Shown here one piece after another: positions 8,685-19,412 of a stretch of 64,000 nucleotides of DNA. The notes beneath the pieces are model-generated. The model did not search any database. It saw only the letters and a program-made list of their open reading frames with translations, and had not been told where the DNA came from. Numbering within the stretch: position 1 is the stretch's first letter; every line of letters starts with the position of its first letter. The translations under genes and the position numbers were made by a program. Source of the stretch: Parafannyhessea umbonata (lineage in GTDB: Bacteria; Actinomycetota; Coriobacteriia; Coriobacteriales; Atopobiaceae); assembly GCF_900105025.1 (NCBI RefSeq), contig NZ_LT629759.1, positions 434,001 to 498,000 of the forward strand, given 5' to 3'.

Positions 8685-10742
8685 ATGGTTTTCTACTACA
8701 CATATGCGATAGCTGCACTGGTCCTCGTGATTCCAGGTTATCTCATGCTTCGAAGCATGGGATTTGCCCGAACGTGGTCGATTGCGCTTTCACCGCTCGT
8801 GACCGCAAGCATGCTTGCGGTCCTTGGATGCGCGTTCTCCAGCATCGGAGTCTTTTGCAATGCCCCATTGCTTCTTTCGATGTCCTTAGTGATTGATGTC
8901 GTGTTGATTCTTGTCATGTGCACTTGGCGCAAGGGCGAGAAATGCTCGAGGGAGCTCGGCCTACCCAGTATCGACTGGAGGATTCTTCTCGCCTACGTTT
9001 TCGCGGGCCTACTTCTTGGTTACTATGTCTTCTACCGCAGTATTCCGGGTCCTAATGCTTTATTTCAGGACTGGGACTTTGGACATCACGTCAACGTGAC
9101 CCGCGCGATTATGGATTCGGGCAGGTTCTCCGTCTTTGGCACCGATGCATATATGACGGCAAAGGACATTGCTATCGCGCCCCTTGGGGTGGGAAAGGGC
9201 TTCTATCCGACGGGTATCTACTTCCTTTACGCAATCGTTTGCCAGGTGTCCGGCTCCGCGCTTGCGGTCTGCATCAATGCCGTCAACCTTGCGTTCTGCT
9301 GTTCCGTCTTTCCTCTCGGAGTTGCGGCTGTCATCTCACTGCTCTTTCCGGATGATCAAAGGATGCTTTCTGTGGGCGCTGTTGCATCCCTATGTCTCGT
9401 GGGGTGTCCGTGGAACTTCCTCGCGTTCGGACCACTCTTTCCAAACCTTGCCGGAATGGCGAGCGTCCCAGTTTACCTTTTGTTTTTCGTTTTCCTCATC
9501 TCCCCGCACGTCGAAGACTTTTCCGCCAGGACCGTACTAATACTCCTCTTCTTGCTGGTTACTATCGGAATCGGGTGCCTGCATCCCAACAGCCTGTTCA
9601 GCGCTGCGCTAGTTCTGATTCCCTATCTCTTCCATCGCCTCTGGGTGCGCGGAGACATAGAAGCCGGACATTCTCGCTGCCTGTCGGGGCATGTGCTTGC
9701 AGTCTGTTTTGCGGTGCTCTGCGGGGTACTGTGGTACGTGGCCTATAGGGTTCTATCCATAGCTTCTCCCGGTTTGACGAACTTTTACTGGGCACCTTTC
9801 GCGAGCATGTGGCAAGAAATCATTAACATTCTCACACAGTCGTATCTTGGTGGTTTCCCTGGCTTTGAGCAGACCATGGTGACAAATTTCATTCCCGCAT
9901 TCTTAGTAATTGTGGGAGCATATACGACCGTGCATGACAGGGACAGAAGATGGCTGTTCTTCTCCTACATCCTTGCCTGTCTCGTCTGCTTTGTCAGTGC
10001 TACAACGGACGGGAATTTAAGACATGTGCTCGCGGGCTTCTGGTACACGGATCCGGTACGTCTGGCAGCTACGGCATCTATGGCGGCTATTCCGTTGGCC
10101 GTTATTGGTGGAGCGCGGCTCGTCAAATCCGTTGAGGGTCTGGTTTGCAGGAGACGCAATCGCTCAGAGCAGTCAATGGTTGCCTGCGAAGGTTTGATAC
10201 TTCTCGCAATCGCTATGGTCATCTACATGCCCTCATTCGTTCTACCTGGCTACGCCCCGTTTCCTACGGCATTCGGAGGGTTCCGTCAGGGCGTACACAA
10301 TCGCTACTATGTGGAGTCGCCGCTTAGCAAGTCTGAAGATGACTTCCTCACGCATGTCAAGGAGATAACGGGCGATTCACTCGTTATCAACAACCCGTGG
10401 GATGGTAGTCACATCGCATACGGCCTCGCCGGCATAAGAACCTACTACAGGGAATTTACGGGCTTTGATGGCAATGGAGAGACCCCCGAAAGCAAGCTCA
10501 TACGGGAGCATCTCGACGAGTATGCTAGTAGGCCTGACGTGCAAGAGGCTGTTAAAAAGCTGAATGCGAAGTACGTATTGCTCCTCGACAAGCCCTCTGA
10601 GCGAGGAACCTACATCATGGGAACCAACCCCGACCCGAACCTTTTCAAGGGAATTAGGCGTACCGGTTCTTGGAGTCCCGCGTTTACTGAAATCCTTACT
10701 AGTGATGACGGCACTTTGCACTTGTATAAGATTTTACAGTAG
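8685..10742 (+). CDS. Large polytopic membrane protein, DUF6541-like
   Basis: This 685-residue protein has roughly a dozen hydrophobic segments in the first 500 residues and a soluble C-terminal domain (about 550-685). The layout resembles the large GT-C-like or DUF6541 membrane proteins found in actinobacterial polysaccharide loci. I recognise the type rather than a defined activity. A role as a polymerase or sugar transferase using a lipid-linked donor is possible but unproven. The start codon has only a weak upstream site (GAATGG). Base composition is visibly richer in A/T than the dlt-like genes before it and the rml genes after it, as in the two glycosyltransferases that follow, suggesting transfer as a block. 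Confidence 0.6.
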   Translation: MVFYYTYAIAALVLVIPGYLMLRSMGFARTWSIALSPLVTASMLAVLGCAFSSIGVFCNAPLLLSMSLVIDVVLILVMCTWRKGEKCSRELGLPSIDWRILLAYVFAGLLLGYYVFYRSIPGPNALFQDWDFGHHVNVTRAIMDSGRFSVFGTDAYMTAKDIAIAPLGVGKGFYPTGIYFLYAIVCQVSGSALAVCINAVNLAFCCSVFPLGVAAVISLLFPDDQRMLSVGAVASLCLVGCPWNFLAFGPLFPNLAGMASVPVYLLFFVFLISPHVEDFSARTVLILLFLLVTIGIGCLHPNSLFSAALVLIPYLFHRLWVRGDIEAGHSRCLSGHVLAVCFAVLCGVLWYVAYRVLSIASPGLTNFYWAPFASMWQEIINILTQSYLGGFPGFEQTMVTNFIPAFLVIVGAYTTVHDRDRRWLFFSYILACLVCFVSATTDGNLRHVLAGFWYTDPVRLAATASMAAIPLAVIGGARLVKSVEGLVCRRRNRSEQSMVACEGLILLAIAMVIYMPSFVLPGYAPFPTAFGGFRQGVHNRYYVESPLSKSEDDFLTHVKEITGDSLVINNPWDGSHIAYGLAGIRTYYREFTGFDGNGETPESKLIREHLDEYASRPDVQEAVKKLNAKYVLLLDKPSERGTYIMGTNPDPNLFKGIRRTGSWSPAFTEILTSDDGTLHLYKILQ

Positions 10743-10842
10743 GTCTTCCGCCTCTATTGCCTTTGCGAAGGGCGACTTATATGCGCTGATGATTCGTTGG
10801 CATATGTACAATTGGCATGACGTCTCATGGAAAGGGTTCAAA

Positions 10843-11997
10843 TTGTTTTCGAACAGCAACGTCGTGGTCTCTGTTCTCGTACCCATCTATAACGTTGAGC
10901 GATATCTCGACCAGTGCCTGTCCTCTCTTGTTGCCCAGAGCTTCAAGAATTTCGAGGTCATCTGCATAAATGATGGCTCGAAGGACGGGTCTCGTGACAT
11001 AATTCAGAGGTATCTCGACTCTGACGAGCGCTTTCGTGTAATCGACAAGGCCAACAGCGGCTATGGCGATTCCATGAACCAAGGGCTCGATGCGGCGCGA
11101 GGGAAGTACATCTCCATTCTTGAGTCAGATGACTTCCTTGACCCAGGGGCCTTAGAGTATATGGTCGAATCTGCGGAAGCGAATGGCCTCGACTTCTTCA
11201 AGTGCAACTTCTGGTTGTATTGGACCGATCCCCAGGCAGAGTACTCATACCGTAACAATATATATTTCTCGGCAATTAAGCCCGAGATGATTTCACTTGG
11301 AGTGCATGCGCCTCGCGTTTGCCCAGAGATTTTCTGGGCAAAGCCATCGATTTGGTCGGCTATCTACCGTCGTGACTTTCTTGAGGGGAACGACATCAGG
11401 TTCCTTCCCACTCCCGGTGCCTCGTACCAAGATTCCAGCTTCACCTTCAAGGTGCTCGCGTGTTCGGAGCGAGCAATGTATACGGGAAAAGCGTTCCTCC
11501 ACTATAGACAAGATAACGAATCTTCCTCTGTAAACTCAAAGGGCAAGGTCTTTTGCACATGTGACGAGCACGCCGAGATACAAAGGTTCCTCCAGGAGGA
11601 CAGGCCCGACCTTGCTGCCAGCCTCAACCCCATAAGGGCTCACGTGAAGTTCCTCAACTACATGTGGAACTACGATAGGTTGTCGGATAACCTGAAGGGT
11701 GAGTTCCTCGGCAGGTTTACACGTGAGATGCGCGATGAGATCGAGACTGGCTGCATCCCGGAAGGCGTTCTCAACGGCAAGTATCTCAAAGACCCCGATC
11801 TTGCTCCCTTCCAGTACTTTTCGAAGGAACAAGTACGAGAGGTTCTGGAGGTCGCCTATAATCCAAAGCTCTTTTCTGCCCGAAGGGCATCTCTCAATAG
11901 TCCGGATAAGGTTCAGACGCTTAAAAACTACTGGAATGCCGGTGGTGTCAGCTCGGTGGTCGAGTTAGTGAAGAGCAAGGCAAAGGGAGAGCTTTAG
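10843..11997 (+). CDS. Family 2 glycosyltransferase
   Basis: A GT-A domain is evident from VVSVLVPIYNVERYLDQC, ICINDGSKDGS and ESDDFLD. The later segment PSIWSAIYRRDF matches the GT2 at 2467-3585, so these are paralogues of one subfamily. The start is uncertain. TTG at 10843 has AAAGGG seven bases upstream and places the protein end where the family normally begins. ATG codons at 10789 and 10804 are in frame but have no ribosome binding site. The gene sits between the large membrane protein and another GT2 and shares their A/T-rich composition. It likely adds one sugar of a surface polysaccharide repeat unit; the sugar is unknown. Confidence 0.8.
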   Translation: MFSNSNVVVSVLVPIYNVERYLDQCLSSLVAQSFKNFEVICINDGSKDGSRDIIQRYLDSDERFRVIDKANSGYGDSMNQGLDAARGKYISILESDDFLDPGALEYMVESAEANGLDFFKCNFWLYWTDPQAEYSYRNNIYFSAIKPEMISLGVHAPRVCPEIFWAKPSIWSAIYRRDFLEGNDIRFLPTPGASYQDSSFTFKVLACSERAMYTGKAFLHYRQDNESSSVNSKGKVFCTCDEHAEIQRFLQEDRPDLAASLNPIRAHVKFLNYMWNYDRLSDNLKGEFLGRFTREMRDEIETGCIPEGVLNGKYLKDPDLAPFQYFSKEQVREVLEVAYNPKLFSARRASLNSPDKVQTLKNYWNAGGVSSVVELVKSKAKGEL

Positions 11998-11999
11998 CC

Positions 12000-13049
12000 A
12001 TGGCCCGGCTTTCCGTAATCGTCCCCGTATACAACGTCGAAGACTATATAGATAGATGTCTCGAGTCGCTCGTATGCCAGTCGCTGAGTGATATAGAGAT
12101 TCTCTGCGTCAACGATGGTTCTACTGACGAGTCTCCGGCTCATCTGCGTAAGTGGGTGGACCGAGATGAGAGAATACGCGTGGTGAGTAAGCCCAACGGG
12201 GGCTTGTCCTCTGCTCGAAACACAGGTATTGCTAAGGCTTCTGCCAAATACGTCTGCTTTGTCGATTCAGACGATCGTTTGTATGCAAATGCTTGCGAAG
12301 ACATCGTGGGGATGATGGATGAATCGAACGCTGACATCTTGACATTCGGCGCAACTTGCGTTCCGGGGGAAGCAGTCACCAGCTGGCTGTATGACGTATT
12401 GAGCCCGCGTAACATTACGTACAATAGCTTTGACCCAGATATCCTTTTTAAGGAGAGCTCGCGCCCCTTCGCGTGGAGGATGGCATGTAGAACGGACTTC
12501 CTAAGAAAGAACGATATCCACTTTGATGAGAAAGTTCGTTTCGGTGAAGACCAGGTTTTTTGCTTTGCAGTCTATCCAAGGGCTTCGAAAACCCGATTTA
12601 GCTCAAGGAAGCTCTATGAGTATCTTGCGGCTCGCCCTGGTTCTCTCATGGACCGAATGAACGCCGATGTGTATACAAAGATGCTGGAGCATGTCAACAT
12701 CGTGGACCACATCTTTTCAGACTGGAGCGAGCTCGGAATTCTCGACAGGTACTCGGAGCAGATGATGCGCTGGGCGATTGATTTCTGTCTCTACGAACTC
12801 ATCAGGGTGCCCCAAGACAAGTTCCTTGAGGTGACCGACAAGCTTGGCGCCGTACTTCGTTCGTATATTCCCCTTGGAGATGCGAGCCGAGTTGAGGATA
12901 AGGTCGATCGTGCATATCTGAAGAATCTCCTTCAGCCTGGTGACGCAAATCTTTATCGCCGGAAATGTAGTGCGATTGGGTTCTATGAAAGGCGCTTCCT
13001 CAAACGTTTCGTATATCGCTGGGCGCTAACTGATTGGTATCTTAAGTAG
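12000..13049 (+). CDS. Family 2 glycosyltransferase
   Basis: This 349-residue GT2 starts [17 protein letters not shown], with CVNDGSTDE near residue 40 and the metal-binding VDSDDR near residue 90. The segment FGEDQVF near residue 185 supplies the ED pair seen in many capsule and teichoic acid GT2 enzymes. The ATG lies two bases after the previous stop codon, so the two transferases are translationally coupled. The acceptor and donor are unknown; the rhamnose-precursor genes immediately downstream make dTDP-rhamnose a reasonable donor candidate for a transferase in this block, by context only. Confidence 0.85.
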   Translation: MARLSVIVPVYNVEDYIDRCLESLVCQSLSDIEILCVNDGSTDESPAHLRKWVDRDERIRVVSKPNGGLSSARNTGIAKASAKYVCFVDSDDRLYANACEDIVGMMDESNADILTFGATCVPGEAVTSWLYDVLSPRNITYNSFDPDILFKESSRPFAWRMACRTDFLRKNDIHFDEKVRFGEDQVFCFAVYPRASKTRFSSRKLYEYLAARPGSLMDRMNADVYTKMLEHVNIVDHIFSDWSELGILDRYSEQMMRWAIDFCLYELIRVPQDKFLEVTDKLGAVLRSYIPLGDASRVEDKVDRAYLKNLLQPGDANLYRRKCSAIGFYERRFLKRFVYRWALTDWYLK

Positions 13050-13087
13050 ACGGAGCATATCAGATTCGATATTTGCGGAGGCAGTAC

Positions 13088-13990
13088 ATGAAGGGTATCA
13101 TCCTTGCAGGTGGAAGCGGCACCCGCCTTTATCCGCTTACCACGGTAACGAGCAAACAGCTTTTGCCCGTTTATGACAAGCCGATGATCTACTATCCGCT
13201 CTCGACGCTCATGCTTGCGGGCATCAGGGACATTCTGATTATCAGCACCCCAAAGGACCTGCCTAACTTCGAGCGTCTCCTTGGGGACGGCTCCGATTTC
13301 GGCGTGTCGCTCTCGTATGCGGAGCAGCCAGAGCCCAACGGCCTTGCGCAAGCCTTCGTGATCGGTGCCGACTTCGTTGCAGGGGAGGCCTGTGCTCTCG
13401 TCCTGGGAGACAACATCTTTTACGGCAACGGCTTCTCTCGTCACCTCCGTCGTGCGGTAGCGGCTGCGGAATCAGGCCGCGCAACGGTCTTTGGCTATCG
13501 CGTCGACGATCCGGAGCGTTTCGGAGTCGTCGAGTTCGACAAGGACTACAACGCCATTTCGATCGAGGAGAAACCTGCCCATCCAAAGAGCAACTATGCG
13601 GTAACGGGTCTCTACTTCTATGACTCGCGCGTCACGAGGCTTGCGGCCGAGGTTCGGCCCTCCGCACGCGGCGAGTACGAGATTACCGACCTCAATCGCA
13701 TGTATCTCGAGGATGGCTCGCTCGACGTCATAACCCTCGGCCGTGGGTATGCATGGCTCGACACGGGGACGATGGAATCGCTGTTCGAGGCATCCCAGTT
13801 CGTTCGTACGGTGGAGAAGGCGCAGGACCTCCCCGTATCCGTTCCCGAGGAAATTGCCTTCGAGAACGGCTGGATCTCTCGCGACCGCCTGCTCGATTGC
13901 GCGGACCGCTACGGTAAGAGCGACTACGGCAAGCACCTGCGCATCGTTGCCGAGGGGAAGATCGTTCCCGGCCGACGCTACGATGACTAG
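13088..13990 (+). CDS. rmlA: Glucose-1-phosphate thymidylyltransferase RmlA
   Basis: RmlA joins dTTP and glucose-1-phosphate to give dTDP-glucose, the first step to dTDP-L-rhamnose. The 300-residue protein has the nucleotidyltransferase signature [13 protein letters not shown] at residues 6-18, then [17 protein letters not shown] and [11 protein letters not shown], all typical of RmlA. The ATG is chosen over the in-frame TTG at 13073 because GGAGG lies seven bases upstream of it. Together with the next two genes it forms a complete pathway. Base composition returns here to the G/C-rich pattern of the chromosome. Confidence 0.95.
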   Translation: MKGIILAGGSGTRLYPLTTVTSKQLLPVYDKPMIYYPLSTLMLAGIRDILIISTPKDLPNFERLLGDGSDFGVSLSYAEQPEPNGLAQAFVIGADFVAGEACALVLGDNIFYGNGFSRHLRRAVAAAESGRATVFGYRVDDPERFGVVEFDKDYNAISIEEKPAHPKSNYAVTGLYFYDSRVTRLAAEVRPSARGEYEITDLNRMYLEDGSLDVITLGRGYAWLDTGTMESLFEASQFVRTVEKAQDLPVSVPEEIAFENGWISRDRLLDCADRYGKSDYGKHLRIVAEGKIVPGRRYDD

Positions 13991-14008
13991 TAGGAGACTG
14001 TGAGGCAT

Positions 14009-15484
14009 ATGGAATTCGAGAAGAACCTATCCGTTATCGAGACCGGCATTGCTGGGCTCAAGGTCGTCGAGCTTGCGGTGCACGGTGACAACCGCGGCTG
14101 GTTTAAGGAGAACTTCCAACGTGCGAAGATGTGCGCGTTGGGTATTCCTGACATCCGTTACGTCCAGAACAACGTGAGCTTCAACGCGAAGCGCGGCGTC
14201 ACGCGCGGCATCCACGCAGAGCCCTGGGACAAGTTCATCTCCGTTGCTACCGGCTCCGTATTTGGGGCATGGGTCGACCTTCGCGAGGGGAGCGAGACCT
14301 TCGGCCAGGTGTTTACGACCACGCTCGACCCATCCCGCGCGATTTTCGTACCCCGTGGAGTCGGCAATTCCTTCCAAGCCCTAGAGGATGGCACGGCATA
14401 CACGTATCTCGTCAACAGGCACTGGTCTGCAGAACTCAAGAAGACATATACCTTCGTAAACCTTGCCGATCCTACGCTCAACATAAAATGGCCGATTCCC
14501 CTTGCGGAGGCAGAGCTCTCGGAGGCGGATAAGAACCACCCCATGCTCGAAGACGTCGTTCCCATGAAGGCTCCGCGCGCGCTGGTCACCGGCTGCAACG
14601 GTCAGCTCGGCCGGGCCGTGCGGGCCCTCGCGGAGGAGACGGGCGTCATAGACACGTTCGACTTCTGCGACATCGATACCTTTGACCTCTCAAGGGCAGA
14701 GGACTACTCAAAGTACGACTGGGACCTCTACGGAACGGTCATCAATTGTGGTGCGTATACGGCAGTGGACAAGGCCGAGACCCCCGAGGGCAGGAAGGTC
14801 TGCTGGGCCGCAAACGCCACTGGTCCCGCACTCATGGCGCGGACCTGTGCCGAGCATGGCATTACCATGGTTCACGTGAGCTCCGACTACGTGTTCGACG
14901 GCACGCGGGAGGTACATGACGAGGACGAGGGCCTCGCGCCGCTCTCGGTGTACGGTCAGTCCAAGGCGGCCGGGGATCTTGCCGTCGAAGCGTGCCCTCG
15001 GCACTACATCGTTCGCTCCTCCTGGGTCATTGGAGACGGTCGCAACTTCGTGAAGACGATGGCCGCGCTCTCCGATCGCGTTGCGGACCCATCTGACTCG
15101 CTTGATGCCATCACTGTCGTGGATGACCAGTCTGGAAGGCTCACGTTCACGGACCAGATGGCCAAGGGCATCTTCCACCTCCTCGGCTACCGCGACGGAT
15201 TGGCGCCCGTCGACCCCGCCCCGTATGGCACGTACGACCTCACCGGTTCAGGAGCCACAAAGAGCTGGTGCCAGATTGCTTCAAAGGTGTTCGAGCTCAG
15301 GAATGGGAACGACGATGCGGTGCGACCCGTTTCCACGGAGAAGTACTACGCCAGCGCCGCCGGCCCCATCGCACCACGTCCCCGCTACTCGACCCTGGCG
15401 CTCGACAAGCTCTCCGCGACAGGCTTCACCCCCAGGGACTGGGAGCATCAGCTTGCGGAGTACGTTGCGACTCTGACCAGGTAG
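14009..15484 (+). CDS. Fused RmlC-RmlD: dTDP-4-dehydrorhamnose 3,5-epimerase / reductase
   Basis: One 491-residue chain carries two pathway steps. Residues about 10-185 are an RmlC-type cupin (HGDNRGWFKENFQR, NNVSFNAKRGVTRGIH), which epimerises dTDP-4-dehydro-6-deoxyglucose at C3 and C5. From about residue 190 an RmlD short-chain reductase follows, with the NAD(P)H motif VTGCNGQLGRAV, VSSDYVFDGT and the catalytic YGQSK, reducing the product to dTDP-L-rhamnose. Such fusions are known in coriobacteria and some other Gram-positives. The ATG at 14009 is favoured; a GTG at 14000 is also in frame. It lies 18 bases after rmlA. Confidence 0.92.
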   Translation: MEFEKNLSVIETGIAGLKVVELAVHGDNRGWFKENFQRAKMCALGIPDIRYVQNNVSFNAKRGVTRGIHAEPWDKFISVATGSVFGAWVDLREGSETFGQVFTTTLDPSRAIFVPRGVGNSFQALEDGTAYTYLVNRHWSAELKKTYTFVNLADPTLNIKWPIPLAEAELSEADKNHPMLEDVVPMKAPRALVTGCNGQLGRAVRALAEETGVIDTFDFCDIDTFDLSRAEDYSKYDWDLYGTVINCGAYTAVDKAETPEGRKVCWAANATGPALMARTCAEHGITMVHVSSDYVFDGTREVHDEDEGLAPLSVYGQSKAAGDLAVEACPRHYIVRSSWVIGDGRNFVKTMAALSDRVADPSDSLDAITVVDDQSGRLTFTDQMAKGIFHLLGYRDGLAPVDPAPYGTYDLTGSGATKSWCQIASKVFELRNGNDDAVRPVSTEKYYASAAGPIAPRPRYSTLALDKLSATGFTPRDWEHQLAEYVATLTR

Positions 15485-15512
15485 GAACAAGACAACTGAC
15501 AAGGAGCCCTAG

Positions 15513-16535
<1,023 letters not shown>

Positions 16536-16562
16536 GTCGTCCACGATTCTTCTCGCTTTAAC

Positions 16563-16605
16563 GTAAGCCCCAGCTCCGGTTGTTCCGAAGCTGGGGCTTA
16601 CTTTT
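16563..16605 (+). terminator. Rho-independent terminator of the rml operon
   Basis: A 13-base perfect stem (GTAAGCCCCAGCT at 16563-16575 with its complement at 16589-16601) is followed by TTTT. It sits between the convergent rmlB and the ChW/NlpC-like gene and probably serves mainly the plus-strand transcript. Confidence 0.85.
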
Positions 16606-16649
16606 GATTAGGTTCTTACCAAGAGACTGAGGCTTTACTTGTCGCAGGG

Positions 16650-18989
16650 TTAGGCAAGCCGCTTATCTCCGAGCCAACCCCACCTTGGCGTGACCGTCAC
16701 TCCGTAGTACGCTAACCAATCCTTTACGGCAATCTGACGGACGTAGCCGTAGACACTGTCCCTTATGAACCCGTCTCCGATGTAGATGCCGACGTGTCCG
16801 TAGACGGAACCAGCTCGCGTATGCGGGTGGGAGCTGACGGCAATGATCATTCCGATTTTGAGCTGTTTCGGGTCGGATGAATGACAATACCTGCGATAGA
16901 GGTCACACGCGTCGCCAGAATAGTATCCGTAACCGGCGTTCGCGACGACGTTTGAGACCCAGAGTGCGCAATAGCCACCAGGAGTTGCGGGCGTGCTGAA
17001 GGCAGAGTTGCGAACGCAGGCCTGAGCGCTGTTCATTGTGGCCGTGATCTGACCGTAATAGCTACTCTCGTCCACAAATGCGAAGGCGGTGCTGCCGGGT
17101 GCGTTGTTACCCTTGGGTACGAGTGTAATCTCGAACGCCTCTGCGGAAAGGTCGAGTCCCGAAGTGCCTGCGGAAGCGCCGTCCAATGCCCAGTCAAGCC
17201 AACCGATGTTGTGTGTGTGGACTCGATAGTACACGTCGAAGAAGCGGGCAAGCGTGCCGCCTAGGGAGATTCGTATCCCCTGGATGCTGTTTGCAACGGA
17301 CGAGTTCCCTGCGTCGGACCCATCTGATTGGGCGCCAACCCAACCAACATTGGCTAGATGGACCTGGTATGAGATATCTCCCGAGAATGAGTTGGTGCCT
17401 GCGTCCAGAGAGGCTCTCATCGCGATTATCGGCATGCTCTTGCCCGTTGAACCAGCGACGCCACCGTTAGACGCGTTTGACCACTCGCCGCTGGATTCCT
17501 GACCAGAATATGAAACTCCGGCAGCAGATACGTAACCGATGCCGGTACTCGGCTTGCTGGCGGCTGTCTTTCTGCACATGTACAGCTGAATTGCCTCAAT
17601 TCGCTTGGAAAGGTCGGTCGTGCCAGAAATGGAGTTTCGTTCTACACCACCAAGTACCCAGTCGAGCCAACCGTAGTTTGCGACATGTACGCGGTAGTAA
17701 AGGTCGTACTGCTTTGCAATATCTCCTTGTAGGCAGAACTGGACCGCTTCAACGCGCAAACCTCTGCCCGTGGTTCCCGAAACAGCCCCGTTTGCGACCC
17801 AGTTGCCCCAGCCGCTATTCTGGAGATAGGTGCGGTACTGTATCCCGCCATCGATGTCGTAGCCACTTCCAATGGTCGCAGAGATTGCCTCGATACGCTT
17901 CCCAACGCCCGTGGTCCCCGACGTTTGTCCATTGGTCGCGGTGGCGTTCTGCCAGCCGATATCCTGCACGTGGCTTGCGATGGAGATTCCGGCGTTGTCG
18001 ACAAACGAGCTGTCTCCGGTAGCGGGGGAGTCAGATGCGCCTTTCAGTTTGAGAAGGATCTGCAGGGCCTCAATCCGCTTTCCAAGGCCGACGGAGCCAG
18101 CTGCATCACCATTGCAGGTCCAGTCAAGCCATCCCCGGTCCTGGATGTGGACGCGATAGAAGATATCGTAGAACTGAGCATATTGGTCAAGAAGGCGAAT
18201 CCTAAGGGCCTCGATGGCACGTGACTTGCCCGTGGTGCCGGCGGTTTCGCCATCGCGACTCCAAGTTTTGTCCCAGCCTTGGTATGCAATGTGGGCCTTG
18301 TACTCGACCGCGTTCGAGATCTCTGCACCGTTGCTGTCGACAATCGAGATTCTGACAGCCTCGACACGCTTGCTTTCGCCTGTGGTGCCTGCCGTCGCAG
18401 GGGTAGGCTGGTTTGGGTCGGATGAGACTTCCTCCTGCCACCCCTTGTCCTGCACGTGAGCCTGGTAGCGGACGGAGGGCATCGAGTCCTTAGATTGCCC
18501 TTCTCCAATGTCCTGGCTTGTGGAATTCGAATCGGTTGTGTCGATAGGGGCGCTAGTATCGCTCAAATCTGTGCTTATGGACCCGGTCGAATTGTCTTCG
18601 GGGGATGTCCGCGTGTTGGGGATATCCTGGCTCTCGATCTTATCCGGGCTTCCGATCTGGTTGGACTGTCCCTCGGTTGTTGTGGTGCTGTTGCTGCTTT
18701 CTGCCGGCGTGGACTGTTGAGTCGCTGGGGGCTCCGTCGTCTGGAGCTGCGTCATCGGTTGCGATGTCGTTGCAGGCGCGCTGGTCTTAACTGCATCGGT
18801 TGTCGCGCTATCTGTATCCGATGCCATGGCGAGGGTTGGGGCAACCATTGTAGAGAGCGCGAAGGCTAGACCTGCGGTTACGGCGAGCGCGGAAAGCCTG
18901 GCGTTACGTCCAGAGAGCATGCCCTCTTTGGGGGAATTTGTGCAGGGTGCAAGATGCTTTGGCGAGTATTGTGACTTATACGTGACCAT
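16650..18989 (-). CDS. Secreted ChW-repeat protein with C-terminal NlpC/P60-like domain
   Basis: This 779-residue secreted protein has a long N-terminal signal peptide ending near TLAMA, a Ser/Thr/Gln-rich spacer (to about residue 165) and nine ChW repeats. These are units of about 50 residues with HVQxxGWQ, AGTTG and R(I/V)EA motifs, and they occur as three A-B-C triplets. The last 140 residues form a papain-like domain with Cys in YCALWVSN and His in YGHVGIYIG, as in NlpC/P60 or CHAP peptidoglycan hydrolases. The repeats are expected to bind the wall and position the cleaving domain. AGGAGG lies six bases before the ATG, fixing the start. The seventh repeat is degenerate. The gene is divergent from the other three ChW genes. 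The exact peptide bond cut is unknown. Confidence 0.85.
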   Translation of the reverse strand: MVTYKSQYSPKHLAPCTNSPKEGMLSGRNARLSALAVTAGLAFALSTMVAPTLAMASDTDSATTDAVKTSAPATTSQPMTQLQTTEPPATQQSTPAESSNSTTTTEGQSNQIGSPDKIESQDIPNTRTSPEDNSTGSISTDLSDTSAPIDTTDSNSTSQDIGEGQSKDSMPSVRYQAHVQDKGWQEEVSSDPNQPTPATAGTTGESKRVEAVRISIVDSNGAEISNAVEYKAHIAYQGWDKTWSRDGETAGTTGKSRAIEALRIRLLDQYAQFYDIFYRVHIQDRGWLDWTCNGDAAGSVGLGKRIEALQILLKLKGASDSPATGDSSFVDNAGISIASHVQDIGWQNATATNGQTSGTTGVGKRIEAISATIGSGYDIDGGIQYRTYLQNSGWGNWVANGAVSGTTGRGLRVEAVQFCLQGDIAKQYDLYYRVHVANYGWLDWVLGGVERNSISGTTDLSKRIEAIQLYMCRKTAASKPSTGIGYVSAAGVSYSGQESSGEWSNASNGGVAGSTGKSMPIIAMRASLDAGTNSFSGDISYQVHLANVGWVGAQSDGSDAGNSSVANSIQGIRISLGGTLARFFDVYYRVHTHNIGWLDWALDGASAGTSGLDLSAEAFEITLVPKGNNAPGSTAFAFVDESSYYGQITATMNSAQACVRNSAFSTPATPGGYCALWVSNVVANAGYGYYSGDACDLYRRYCHSSDPKQLKIGMIIAVSSHPHTRAGSVYGHVGIYIGDGFIRDSVYGYVRQIAVKDWLAYYGVTVTPRWGWLGDKRLA

Positions 18990-19412
18990 AGTTGCCTCCT
19001 ATCCTCTTGATCGCCTTCAGGCGACATTTGTCCTGCATTGCGGTCAACCGAATATCGGACATTGTTTCCGATGGTGGGGAACCATGTGATGCTTGCGCCT
19101 AGGGAACTCGACCTCATGCCGGAAAACAACGTTCCGTATCCGGTTATCAAGGTGCGGGAAAAATCGAAGTCGACCCGACTAACCCGTTGGAAAGTCCATA
19201 GCTGGCTCCAGCGAGAAATGCCTCGTCGTCAATGGGAACCTCAACTGTTTGAGAGGTGCCTTGCATGTCACGACACGGTAAAACGTGCGGACAACATACG
19301 ACTTGTTGCGAAAGAAACTAGCGAGCATCGGGTCCAATCTTAGCATTTAAGGTAAGATTGTGAATCTAGATGGAGACTTGAATTCTTTCTCAATGTCCGT
19401 TTGGAGGTACAG
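18990..19412. promoter_or_regulatory. Divergent intergenic region between two ChW-protein genes
   Basis: This 423-base stretch has no convincing gene. It must hold the promoters of both flanking wall-protein genes. Visible elements are a small hairpin just before the minus-strand ribosome binding site (TCGCCT/AGGCGA) and, near the plus-strand gene, a perfect inverted repeat CAATCTTA (19335-19342) and TAAGATTG (19353-19360), which could be an operator. No clear -35/-10 pair could be assigned with confidence. Confidence 0.5.

Noticed and set aside
14009-15484. A sequencing error joining separate rmlC and rmlD genes
   Set aside because: The frame is continuous, the linker is plausible, and such fusions are known in related bacteria.
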